Below are positions 8,150 through 15,222 of a stretch of 15,990 nucleotides of DNA, piece by piece. The position numbers and the translations under genes were made by a program. The notes under the pieces are model-generated. The model was not told the origin of the DNA. It ran no database searches and was given only the letters and a program-made list of their open reading frames with translations. Source of the DNA: CAZVWW01 sp964631265 (lineage in GTDB: Bacteria; Thermotogota; Thermotogae; MWEM01); the NCBI GenBank assembly GCA_964631265.1, contig CAZVWW010000048.1, positions 1-15,990 of the forward strand. The letters run 5' to 3'. Position 1 is the first letter of the stretch; the number at the start of each line of letters is the position of its first letter.

Positions 8150-9331
8150 TTAAACGTTGTATTCAAAGGAACCGTCTACCCAGGCCCCGTTTTCACGACT
8201 GCTCTTGACACAGTCATGGACAAATTTTACCCCGCGGGTTCCGTCGACGACATCTGTGAAGAGGATATCTGCGGGGGGCTCCACGTCCTTCTTTTCTGCT
8301 TTCAATAAGCTGCAATACGCACTGTAAAGATTGGCAAAGGCCTCAAAGTATCCTTCCGGATGTCCGGGGGGGATTCTCGAAAGTCTCTGAGCCTCAGGGG
8401 AAAGGTAACCATTTCCCCTTGTTAGTATTCTCTTCGGCTCACCCTTTTTTGAAAAATACAACCTGTTGGGGGTTTCCTGTTCCCATTCGAGTCCTCCCTT
8501 TGTTCCGTATATCCTGAATTTCAGGCCGTTTTCGTTGCCAATCGCTACCTGTGAAGACCAGTAAATCCCCTTCGCACCATTATCGTAATCAATGAGAATC
8601 CGCGCGTTGTCATCAAGTTCCCGACCCTTCACAAAGGTGTCAAGATTGGCCGATAATCGATCTATCTCCAGCCCGGTAACGAAGTGAACCATATTCTCCA
8701 CATGTGTTCCGATATCGCCAACACAACACGATAACCCGGCCTGTTCAGGATCAACACGCCATTTCGCCTGTTTGTTATCTGTATCCTCTATTCGATCCGA
8801 AAGCCAATCCTGCGGATACTCCGCCATTACCATCCTCAAATCGCCCAGTTCGCCGGAACGGATTAGTTGACGTGCTTCGCGCACCATGGGATAGCCTGTG
8901 TAGGTGTAGGTCACCATAAAGTGACAGTTCTTCTTTCCGGATAAACGGATAAGCTCCTGTCCCTCTTCCGGCGTAAAAGCCAGCGGTTTATCGCAGACAA
9001 CGTTTATCCCGTTTGTTAAAAAAGCCTTTGCCACCTTGTAGTGGATGTTGTTGGGAACCACGATCATGACAAAATCTATACCGTTCTCTTTCTTGGATTC
9101 CTGTTCCGCCATTTCGATATAATCCGAATAGATCCTGTCAGTATCAACGAACCATTGCTTCCCGGCCTTCCTGTTCTTTTGTATGTCCCTGGAAAAACAG
9201 CCCGCCACCAGATTCGCTGAATCATCCAGTTCCACCGCAGCCTTATGAACCGGCCCGATAAATGAACCCGGCCCGCCACCTACCATTCCGTATGTTAATT
9301 GTTCAACGTTTTCCCTACTCATTTCAGCCAT
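8150..9331 (-). CDS. Gfo/Idh/MocA-family NAD(P)-dependent sugar oxidoreductase
   Basis: A cytoplasmic dehydrogenase of 393 residues. The N-terminal Rossmann fold carries GMVGGGPGSFIG (15-26), then FVMIVVPNNIHY and the CDKPLAFT motif (113-120) that corresponds to the family's conserved EKP/DKP with its catalytic Lys. GDIGTHVENMVHFVTG (205-220) supplies the conserved His region of the substrate domain, and GTKGGLEWEQE is the usual late strand. The start is ATG at 9331, 7 bases after GGAGGG; longer starts at 9355 (TTG) or 9346 would lie in or before this site. It is the first gene of a five-gene operon with a promoter at 9382-9410 under the same palindrome as xylA. Family members oxidise sugars, inositols or glycosides, often at C3; the substrate here is unknown. 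A glycoside 3-oxidation pathway with the TIM-barrel partner is one option. Confidence 0.9.
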   Translation of the reverse strand: MAEMSRENVEQLTYGMVGGGPGSFIGPVHKAAVELDDSANLVAGCFSRDIQKNRKAGKQWFVDTDRIYSDYIEMAEQESKKENGIDFVMIVVPNNIHYKVAKAFLTNGINVVCDKPLAFTPEEGQELIRLSGKKNCHFMVTYTYTGYPMVREARQLIRSGELGDLRMVMAEYPQDWLSDRIEDTDNKQAKWRVDPEQAGLSCCVGDIGTHVENMVHFVTGLEIDRLSANLDTFVKGRELDDNARILIDYDNGAKGIYWSSQVAIGNENGLKFRIYGTKGGLEWEQETPNRLYFSKKGEPKRILTRGNGYLSPEAQRLSRIPPGHPEGYFEAFANLYSAYCSLLKAEKKDVEPPADILFTDVVDGTRGVKFVHDCVKSSRENGAWVDGSFEYNV

Positions 9332-9378
9332 CTTCAATCCCTCCATTTTTGTCAAAACGATCGTAGAGAAGCCTTTTG

Positions 9379-9395
9379 TTTATTGTATCAATTAA
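9379..9395 (-). promoter_or_regulatory. Palindromic operator at the oxidoreductase/ABC operon promoter
   Basis: On the plus strand TTTATTG-TAT-CAATTAA; on the minus strand TTAATTG-ATA-CAATAAA. It is the same 17-base palindrome as at xylA (3439-3455), in the opposite orientation relative to transcription. It covers the -10 box of this promoter. Two such copies at two -10 boxes in one window make a repressor site the best explanation. Confidence 0.7.
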
Positions 9396-9410
9396 TCTAA
9401 ACAATCGCAA
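9382..9410 (-). promoter_or_regulatory. Promoter of the oxidoreductase/ABC operon
   Basis: Minus strand: -35 TTGCGA (9410-9405), 17-base spacer, -10 TACAAT (9387-9382), about 50 bases before the ATG at 9331. The geometry and the -10 sequence are the same as at xylA. The remaining intergenic sequence up to 9548 holds no clear hairpin ending the zupT transcript. Confidence 0.65.
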
Positions 9411-9548
9411 AAGATGAGAATCCCGTTTATTCTTCAAAATCCCCGATTATTCTCGATGACTTGACAATAACTCCTCATTGTTCTCTTTTCTTATTCTTTT
9501 TAAAATGCCAGCGTTATTTGACCAGGGAAAAACTGAAATGAGTATTGA

Positions 9549-10379
9549 TCATAACATCAACAGACTGAAAGCCATGACCGCCATTCCGGCAATTAATCCC
9601 AGAATTGAATAGTGATGTTCACCATATTCCTCCGCAGCAGGCAGGAGTTCATCAAACGAGATGTAAATCATAATACCGGCCACGATAGCAAAAACAACCC
9701 CCATGACCGTGTTGTTAAGTCCGAAGATAAGATATATAAAGAAGAAACCGATCAGGGCGCCGATCGGTTCTGCAAAGCCCGAAAGCATTGAATAAACAAG
9801 GGCCTTTTTCCGGCTGCCGGTTGCATAAAAGATTGGAATAGAGACTGCAATGCCTTCCGGAATGTTGTGGATGGCAATTGCAACGGTAATGGCGATCCCC
9901 AGTTCCGGATCCTGCAAGGCGGCTATGAAAGTTGCCAACCCCTCGGGGAGATTATGCAAACCGATAGCTCCGGCGGAAAACAAACCCATTCGCAGTAAAC
10001 GTTTATTGTTATCACCGGTTTCTTTTACGGGAGTCTTTTTCCCCATCTCTTCCACTTTACGCATTTCATGCGGGTTTTCATACTCGGGAACAAGTTTGTC
10101 AATCAGAGCAATGAAGACAATACCGGCAAAAAAAGACCCCACGCCGATCCAATCCCCCATGTTTCCCAATTCTTCTGACAATGTATCAATCGACTTCATT
10201 AAAATCTCAACAAATGAGATATAAACCATCACTCCGGCCGAAAACCCCAAAGCAATGGATAAAAGCCTCGTGTTCGTCTTTTTGGCAAAGAAGGCAATCG
10301 CTCCTCCAATGCCGGTTGAAAGACCCGCCATTAGTGTCAGTGCAAATGCAAATAAGATTGCTCCCATCGTATAGGTCAT
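9549..10379 (-). CDS. zupT: ZIP-family divalent metal transporter
   Basis: An inner-membrane importer of Zn2+ and related divalent metals (Fe, Mn, Co in characterised ZupT proteins), 276 residues, about eight helices. The two metal-site helices are unmistakable: HNLPEGLATF (His142 to Glu146) and HNIPEGIAVSIPI (His171 to Glu175). The N-terminal helix LTLMAGLSTGIGG and the GFSAGVMVYISFVEI segment also match ZupT. Between helices 3 and 4 is the charged cytoplasmic loop (residues ~97-128). The start is ATG at 10379, about 8 bases after AAGGCGGTGG; a longer frame reaches 10484 but adds an implausible, partly hydrophobic leader over the promoter region. It is divergent from xylB. Whether metal uptake is linked to the metal-dependent isomerase and barrel enzymes is speculation. 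Confidence 0.93.
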   Translation of the reverse strand: MTYTMGAILFAFALTLMAGLSTGIGGAIAFFAKKTNTRLLSIALGFSAGVMVYISFVEILMKSIDTLSEELGNMGDWIGVGSFFAGIVFIALIDKLVPEYENPHEMRKVEEMGKKTPVKETGDNNKRLLRMGLFSAGAIGLHNLPEGLATFIAALQDPELGIAITVAIAIHNIPEGIAVSIPIFYATGSRKKALVYSMLSGFAEPIGALIGFFFIYLIFGLNNTVMGVVFAIVAGIMIYISFDELLPAAEEYGEHHYSILGLIAGMAVMAFSLLML

Positions 10380-10449
10380 TCTGACCACCGCCTTTTCAGA
10401 AAAAGTATGAATGAAGCCCTGATTATTGCCTTCAAAAAACCACTCTACT

Positions 10450-10478
10450 ACTATATATTGTATACGAAAGCACGGCAA
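10450..10478 (-). promoter_or_regulatory. Candidate zupT promoter
   Basis: Minus strand: TTGCCG (10478-10473), 17-base spacer, TATAGT (10455-10450). Matches are moderate. It lies about 70 bases before the zupT start and back to back with the xylB promoter. No obvious zinc-regulator palindrome was recognised. Confidence 0.4.
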
Positions 10479-10494
10479 AAACAAAAATCCGGAT

Positions 10495-10523
10495 TTGATA
10501 TCCTTTTTTCAGCGTGTTATAAT
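10495..10523 (+). promoter_or_regulatory. xylB promoter
   Basis: TTGATA (10495-10500), 17-base spacer, perfect TATAAT (10518-10523), about 40 bases before the xylB start codon. This is the best sigma-70-type promoter in the window. Confidence 0.8.
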
Positions 10524-10540
10524 TTAATTGATTGTAAAAA
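10524..10540 (+). promoter_or_regulatory. Degenerate operator at the xylB start region
   Basis: TTAATTG-ATT-GTAAAAA. The left arm is a full match to the palindromic arm at xylA and the ABC operon; the right arm matches only 4 of 7 positions. It begins at the end of the -10 box, where a repressor could act. It could be a weak site or chance in AT-rich sequence. Confidence 0.35.
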
Positions 10541-10564
10541 TAAATAATAAAGAGGAGTGGTTTG

Positions 10565-12031
10565 ATGTTCTTAGGGTTGGATATTGGTACAACGGGCATA
10601 AAGGGGCTCGTCGTGGATGATAACGGAAAACTCATGAAGAGTTACAATTATCCTCTTGAAATGCAGGTTCCAAAACCGGGCTGGGCTGAGCAGCATCCCG
10701 ACACATGGTATGAAGGGGTGATGTCAATCCTCGGTAAATGCTCAAAAGAGTACACCATACAGGGCATAGGCTTTTCCGGACAGATGCACAGCCTGGTCCT
10801 CCTGGATGAAAAAGACCGCGTCTTAAGAGATGCAATCCTGTGGTGTGATCAGAGAACAACCGCACAATGCCGATACGCCACTGAGCAACTGAATGGCGAA
10901 AGAGAAGTCATCGATCTGATCTCCAATCCCATTTTGGAAGGCTTCACCCTCGGAAAACTCCTCTGGGTCAGAGAAAACGAACCCGACCTGTACAGAAGAA
11001 TCGCCAAAATCATGCTGCCCAAAGATTATATCTGTTACAAACTAACCGGATCATTCGGGATAGACTTCTCAGATGCCTCGGGAACGGCCTTTTTTGATGT
11101 TGTTTCGGGTCAATGGTCTGACCCCATCCTGGATAGACTCGATATTAACCGGGCAACTCTGCCCCCGGTTTACCAATCAAACGAAACAAGGGGAACCCTG
11201 AAGAAAGAGATTGCAGACAAACTCGGATGGCCCGAGACCGCTGTTGTCTCTGGCGGGGCGGATAATGCCGTTGCCGCATACGGTATAGGGATTAAAGACA
11301 CCGGAGATACCATGGTCAGCATTGGAACATCCGGAACCGTATTCACCGTAACCGATTCACAGGAACCGGATTACGAGGGGAAGCTCCATCTCTTCCGCCA
11401 CGTGACAGAGGGCCGAAAGTATTACATGGGGGTCATGCTCTCCGCCGCTCATTCCCTGAATTGGATGATGAAACAATTGAGAATGGAGAACGATTTTTCA
11501 GAGATTGAAAACCAGCTCAAAGCGGTTTCCCCAGGGGCAGGCGGTTTACTCTTTCTACCCTATCTGAACGGCGAGAGGACCCCCCACCGGGACCCGAATG
11601 CCAGAGGAGTCCTCTTTGGCCTCTCATCAAAGACAACCCGGGCCGAGATCATCAGAGCCGTTATCGAGGGGGTAACCTTTGGACTTCGTGACTCATTTGA
11701 GCTGATCAGGGAAAAAACCGGGGTAAAGGCGATCAGAGTTGTCGGCGGCGGCGCTAAGAACAGAGAATGGTGTAGGATCCTGGCAAACAATTTCAAATCC
11801 AGCATCCTGATACCCGAAGTCGACGAAGGCGGAGCTTATGGCGCCGCCATGCTGGCAGCAAAGGGAACCGGATTAAAAGAAGAAGCACTGGACAACTGGG
11901 TTAAGATTAAGGAAAGCATAGAACCCGATACGTCACAATACGGGATTTACGACAGCTTGTATAATGAATTCCAAGGGTTATACCGTGATTTAAGGGGGAG
12001 ATTCAGCAGCGTCCACGATTTGTTTGAATGA
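10565..12031 (+). CDS. xylB: Xylulokinase
   Basis: Phosphorylates D-xylulose to xylulose 5-phosphate with ATP in the cytoplasm, the step after xylose isomerase. The protein has 488 residues, normal for the FGGY kinase family. It opens MFLGLDIGTTGIKG, with Asp6 in the phosphate-binding loop. GFSGQMHSLVLLD and LWCDQRTTAQC mark the substrate domain. The catalytic Asp233 lies in SGGADNAVAAYGIG, the same number as in the E. coli enzyme. SIGTSGTVF, NGERTPHRDPNARG and RVVGGGAKNREWCRI complete the C-terminal nucleotide domain. The start is ATG at 10565, 7 bases after GAGGAG; a TTG one codon earlier is less likely. It has its own strong promoter and is followed after 90 bases by the ROK regulator gene, which has a separate promoter. 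Confidence 0.96.
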   Translation: MFLGLDIGTTGIKGLVVDDNGKLMKSYNYPLEMQVPKPGWAEQHPDTWYEGVMSILGKCSKEYTIQGIGFSGQMHSLVLLDEKDRVLRDAILWCDQRTTAQCRYATEQLNGEREVIDLISNPILEGFTLGKLLWVRENEPDLYRRIAKIMLPKDYICYKLTGSFGIDFSDASGTAFFDVVSGQWSDPILDRLDINRATLPPVYQSNETRGTLKKEIADKLGWPETAVVSGGADNAVAAYGIGIKDTGDTMVSIGTSGTVFTVTDSQEPDYEGKLHLFRHVTEGRKYYMGVMLSAAHSLNWMMKQLRMENDFSEIENQLKAVSPGAGGLLFLPYLNGERTPHRDPNARGVLFGLSSKTTRAEIIRAVIEGVTFGLRDSFELIREKTGVKAIRVVGGGAKNREWCRILANNFKSSILIPEVDEGGAYGAAMLAAKGTGLKEEALDNWVKIKESIEPDTSQYGIYDSLYNEFQGLYRDLRGRFSSVHDLFE

Positions 12032-12060
12032 CGGTTGACACTCTAAATCCATACGACTTA

Positions 12061-12088
12061 TTGAAAAGAAGCCAAAAAAAGGTATAAT
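12061..12088 (+). promoter_or_regulatory. Promoter of the ROK regulator gene
   Basis: TTGAAA (12061-12066), 16-base spacer, perfect TATAAT (12083-12088), 33 bases before the ATG at 12122. A TTATTG half-site of the palindrome overlaps the -35, but no second arm follows, so autoregulation is not shown. Confidence 0.65.
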
Positions 12089-12121
12089 CAGGTATATCAA
12101 GAACAAGCCGGGGTGTTTAAA

Positions 12122-13303
12122 ATGAAACCTAAATCGATTAATGCAACAAAGATGGGAAGCTCGAACAAAAAGATATTGCTGAATATGATTCGCTATTCCT
12201 CGGGGATCACCAGAAGAGAGATCGCCGCTCATACCGGCTTAAACCCCAGCACCGTCACAAATATCATCAACTCGTTGAAAGACCTGGGACTGGTCTATGA
12301 AAAAGGAAAAAAGAAATCCGAGCAACCCGGACGAAACTCAATCATGCTGGAACCCCGAAAAGAAAGCGCGGCATCTTTTATTGTTCACGTCGGTGTGGAA
12401 AAGACAAAGGCTGGGATCGGCTATCTGAACAACTCATTTGAGATCCTCGAGGAGATCAACACCCCGGAAAATGCTGATCTGTTCTTTGACGGGATCGTTC
12501 ACATCATACAATCCTATGAAGGCCAAGCAGATCCCTTTGGTATTAGCTTTTCCGTGCCGGGAACGGTTGACACGGACAGTAATTACATCTATTCTCTGCC
12601 ACATGTCGGTTGGAAAAACATCGATATCAACGATGAAATCAATAAAAGGATACCTGACAATCCCTTTTCTCTTTTGACGGCCAATGAAGCAAAACTCTCA
12701 CTTAAGAGCGAAAAGGCCTTAAATGAACAATTAAAAGACCTGAAAAACGGTATCTACATCTATCTCTCCCAGGGGGTCGGCGGGGCCATCCTCATCCGGG
12801 ACATTATCTATTCGGGAAAAGATTTCATCGCCGGGGAGATCGGGCATATGAGTATCAACAAGAACGGCCCGATCTGCAGATGCGGTAACCGCGGATGCCT
12901 TGAAACGTATATCGGAATCGACATGATCATCGACCAATATGAAGAAAATGAGATTTTGAAAGGACAGGATACAAGGGAAAAATTCAGAGAGTTCCTTAAG
13001 AAATACAAGGCATCAGAACCACTCGCCGTTGATATCTGCAACGAGATGAAGACCTATCTACTCCAGGGAATCAAGAACCTTATCAACATCCTCAACCCGG
13101 ATTTCATCATCATTGGAGGCATGGGAAACGAGTTTCCCCAAACGCTCTTTGATGAGATCAATTCAAAGATCAAAAAGAACACGCTCAATCCGGCCGGGGT
13201 CGGGGTGAGGGTGCTGCCCTCTTATGTCGATATTGACCATTCAACGCTCCACGGCTGCACGTTGACGGCAATGGATGAATTCGTCAATAAAATCATCAAA
13301 TGA
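12122..13303 (+). CDS. xylR: ROK-family transcriptional regulator, probable xylose repressor
   Basis: A DNA-binding repressor of the NagC/XylR type, 393 residues. The N-terminus holds a winged helix-turn-helix, TRREIAAHTGLNPSTVTNI (~30-48), followed by SLKDLGLVYEKG. The ROK domain begins SFIVHVGVEKTKAGIG (~85-100), which lacks the DxGGT phosphate loop of ROK sugar kinases, so catalysis is unlikely. The zinc site is intact: His242 in GEIGHMSI plus CRCGNRGCLE with Cys252, Cys254 and Cys259. The start is ATG at 12122 with GGGGTG upstream; the GTG at 12113 overlaps that site. It follows xylB. By family precedent it would bind xylose or a derivative and release the operators at xylA and the ABC operon. 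The name xylR is inferred from context, not from a ligand test. Confidence 0.85.
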   Translation: MKPKSINATKMGSSNKKILLNMIRYSSGITRREIAAHTGLNPSTVTNIINSLKDLGLVYEKGKKKSEQPGRNSIMLEPRKESAASFIVHVGVEKTKAGIGYLNNSFEILEEINTPENADLFFDGIVHIIQSYEGQADPFGISFSVPGTVDTDSNYIYSLPHVGWKNIDINDEINKRIPDNPFSLLTANEAKLSLKSEKALNEQLKDLKNGIYIYLSQGVGGAILIRDIIYSGKDFIAGEIGHMSINKNGPICRCGNRGCLETYIGIDMIIDQYEENEILKGQDTREKFREFLKKYKASEPLAVDICNEMKTYLLQGIKNLINILNPDFIIIGGMGNEFPQTLFDEINSKIKKNTLNPAGVGVRVLPSYVDIDHSTLHGCTLTAMDEFVNKIIK

Positions 13304-13376
13304 TGGTGAAGAAAAAACCGATGATATTGCGTCTGTAATAGTGGAGTGGGAATTATTGGAAAGTTGAGGGGATATT

Positions 13377-13637
13377 ATGTATTATATATTCAGTTTGCGG
13401 GCGAAGAATAAAGACGGATTCCTGGAAGAAAAGATGGTGCAAACCAAGCAAGTCTTCGATATGGAAACGGCCAAAAAGATCTACAGAAAATACTCCATCG
13501 CCCTAATCGAATGGATAAATCAGTCGATAATAAACCTGGGGAAATGTGTTTTAATTGAAATAGGTAATACAAATCATATGTCAAGAGTGTTGATGGAAAC
13601 GGACGGAAGAGAACTTCCAAAGCCAAAAATGATTTAA
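13377..13637 (+). CDS. Small protein of unknown function, possibly truncated by an in-frame stop
   Basis: An 86-residue predicted cytoplasmic protein I do not recognise. The ATG at 13377 has GAGGGG about 6 bases upstream. The sequence is mixed, with a helical middle (METAKKIYRKYSIALIEWI) and no signal peptide or long membrane segment. After the TAA at 13635-13637 the same frame stays open for 35 more codons to a TGA at 13743-13745. That extension includes LSAEETDPETNYEVLFRHF, which looks coding rather than random. A protein of about 121 residues broken by a nonsense change, a sequencing error, or chance are all possible. It follows the ROK gene by 73 bases on the same strand and may share its transcript. 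Confidence 0.5.
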   Translation: MYYIFSLRAKNKDGFLEEKMVQTKQVFDMETAKKIYRKYSIALIEWINQSIINLGKCVLIEIGNTNHMSRVLMETDGRELPKPKMI

Positions 13638-13745
13638 CCAGATATAGGTTTGAGCGCAGAAGAAACAGATCCGGAAACCAACTACGAAGTTTTATTCAGA
13701 CATTTCAACGTTAGATACGGTTGTTTTAATGCGAAATCTGCATGA
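13638..13745 (+). pseudogene. In-frame continuation of the small ORF past its stop
   Basis: 35 codons in the same frame as 13377-13637, from just after TAA to TGA at 13743-13745, starting PDIGLSAEETDPE and ending CFNAKSA. It has no convincing separate start or Shine-Dalgarno of its own. It may be the detached C-terminus of the upstream gene. Without homologues this stays tentative. Confidence 0.3.
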
Positions 13746-13821
13746 AAGGCGTATCTCTTGTGAGAAACCTTCAAGCGTTGGTTAAACGGATAAATGTTTT
13801 GTATGCGCTCTTCTCTTTTTT

Positions 13822-14361
13822 TTACTCCAGAAATCTGATCTTGCTCTTATCAGTATATTGAAATGCCGGGACATTACTGTAAAACTTGTAACCCAGCCCT
13901 TTGAACTTCACAAGCATCTGTATCTTATCGCCGATCTCAAGATCCTCATCGGGATAACCAATGACAAAGACATCACCGCGTTCATCCAGCCAGCTGTCTT
14001 TATCCTTTCTGGACTTAATCCGAATGGCCTCGCCTGTCGTCTCCTGGATAATATCGTAAACCTCACCCATGATCCAGGTCCATTTACCGACATAATCAAT
14101 CGGAAAGTTGGAAAACTGATCAAAATTGAAAGGGACCGTCTCAACATTCGTTTCCTCATTCATAGGAGTTGCCTCATTCTCCGGGTTGTGAAAACCGGCA
14201 TACTCCCCGGGCTGAATAATCCATTCCCATGATCCATCTTCATAAAGTCTGACCCTTCCGTCACTTGTCGTCGTCGCCTGAATACTTTCTGACAGAATTG
14301 AGGCGGATAGTACACATGTCAACATAATAACCAGAAATAGAACCTTATTTGATGTATTCAT
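13822..14361 (-). CDS. Secreted protein of unknown function
   Basis: A 179-residue exported protein. The N-terminus, MNTSNKVLFLVIMLTCVLSA, is a Sec signal peptide; the Cys16 context (MLTC) does not fit a lipobox. Right after cleavage comes TTTSDGRVRLYEDGSWEWI, a short motif (DGR-V-LY-DGSW) seen in many small exported proteins. The middle is acidic and low in structure (residues ~55-80). The C-terminal half, YVGKWTWIMGEVYDIIQET to the end, alternates strands and ends in a FKGLGYKFYSNVPAFQY-type stretch, compatible with an OB-like barrel, though I cannot confirm it. The ATG at 14361 follows GGGTGAT by about 5 bases. Its transcript converges with the small ORF upstream at 13377-13745. No function is assigned. 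Confidence 0.75.
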   Translation of the reverse strand: MNTSNKVLFLVIMLTCVLSASILSESIQATTTSDGRVRLYEDGSWEWIIQPGEYAGFHNPENEATPMNEETNVETVPFNFDQFSNFPIDYVGKWTWIMGEVYDIIQETTGEAIRIKSRKDKDSWLDERGDVFVIGYPDEDLEIGDKIQMLVKFKGLGYKFYSNVPAFQYTDKSKIRFLE

Positions 14362-14523
14362 CTTATATCACCCGTTTAAGTATATCATAACCGATAAGAT
14401 TTTAGAATTCCAAATCAGTTTTAAAACAGACTAAGGTGCAAGTGTGTTATGATATTCCTGATCCTCAAAGAATCTGGCAAAAAATCATAAGACGACCAAT
14501 GAAATCATTTGTGAGGTGCTGAT

Positions 14524-14901
14524 TTGCTAACAACATCAATTATTACCATAACGTTGGCCCTTGTCTTCTACACCCTCGCCGTTTTCCTGGAGAGGAAAAG
14601 AAGGCAGTTGACTTTCTTTCACACGGCTTTGTTCTCTGCCGGTCTCTTCTTCGATATTGTCGGCACGCTTATTATGATGAGAATTGCCGGGGAGAGTTCG
14701 GAAATCAGTGCCGGTATCAACTGGCATGGTATCACGGGGGCTCTCGCAATAGCCCTTATGGCCTTCCATCTGATATGGGCTGTCTTTGTCCTGTTGAAGA
14801 AGGACAACCAATCACAAAAGACCTTCCACCGATTCAGTCTCCTGGTGTGGCTCATATGGCTGATACCTTATCTGAGCGGGGTTTTTGTGGGAATGGGTTG
14901 A
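14524..14901 (+). CDS. Four-helix membrane protein of the TIGR03987/HsmA type
   Basis: A 125-residue inner-membrane protein with four hydrophobic helices (about residues 3-21, 30-52, 69-91 and 104-124). The layout matches my memory of the TIGR03987 (HsmA-like) family: LALVFYTLAVFLERK, FFDIVGTLIMMRIAG, a NWHGITGALAIALMAFHLIWA stretch with paired His, and a closing LLVWLIWLIPYLSGVFVGM. The function of the family is not established to my knowledge. The start is TTG at 14524, supported by GTGAGGTG about 5 bases upstream; no ATG is available until well inside helix 2. A probable terminator overlaps its stop codon. It stands alone on this strand between a secreted protein gene and a hydrolase fragment. 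Confidence 0.8.
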   Translation: MLTTSIITITLALVFYTLAVFLERKRRQLTFFHTALFSAGLFFDIVGTLIMMRIAGESSEISAGINWHGITGALAIALMAFHLIWAVFVLLKKDNQSQKTFHRFSLLVWLIWLIPYLSGVFVGMG

Positions 14902-14925
14902 TCTGATCGACACCCAACCTTTTTT
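14895..14925 (+). terminator. Probable terminator of the four-helix membrane protein gene
   Basis: GTTGAT (14897-14902) can pair with ATCGAC (14906-14911) around a 3-base loop, extended by G-C pairs outside with one bulge. CCTTTTTTAA follows directly. The hairpin overlaps the TGA at 14899-14901. The stem is short, so strength is uncertain. Confidence 0.5.
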
Positions 14926-14931
14926 AATGGT

Positions 14932-15222
14932 TTAATGTGACGCAATAAACTGAACCATCTCTTTGGCTGTTAGATCCAGTTGCTCCTCCATTGTAATCTC
15001 CGCTTGCATATCGCCTTCCTGCCAGCCGTAATCTCCGAACTGTGCGTGATTGCCTCCTTCGATGATAACGTGTTCTGCTGTCTGAGGAAGCAGATGCGCT
15101 TTGCTTTTGATTTCATCCAGCGTGACAATACCATCCTCCGATGCGGCGATAGAGAGAACAGGAAGGCCCTTATCGGAGAGGTCCCGGCCCGAGAAGGAAC
15201 CGAGCAGGATTAAAATGACTTT
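14932..15222 (-). pseudogene. C-terminal remnant of an alpha/beta hydrolase
   Basis: 97 in-frame codons on the minus strand, ending with TAA at 14934-14932. They read as the last third of a small exported or membrane-bound alpha/beta hydrolase (Abhydrolase_5-like): KVILILLGSFSGRDLS, then GLPVLSIAASEDGIVTLDE with the acidic catalytic residue, then HVIIEGGNHAQFGDYGWQEGD with the catalytic His, and a closing EQLDLTAKEMVQFI helix. A TGA at 15225-15223 blocks the frame upstream. The nucleophile GxSxG half and the N-terminal helix are absent from the next 330 bases. No start codon or Shine-Dalgarno is present at its 5' end. The break lies in front of a DISARM-type gene, so insertion of a defence island is a plausible cause. 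Confidence 0.7.

Noticed and set aside
12035..12040. TTGACA as the -35 box of the ROK regulator promoter
   Set aside because: No -10 sequence lies 16-18 bases downstream; TATAAT at 12083 pairs better with TTGAAA at 12061.
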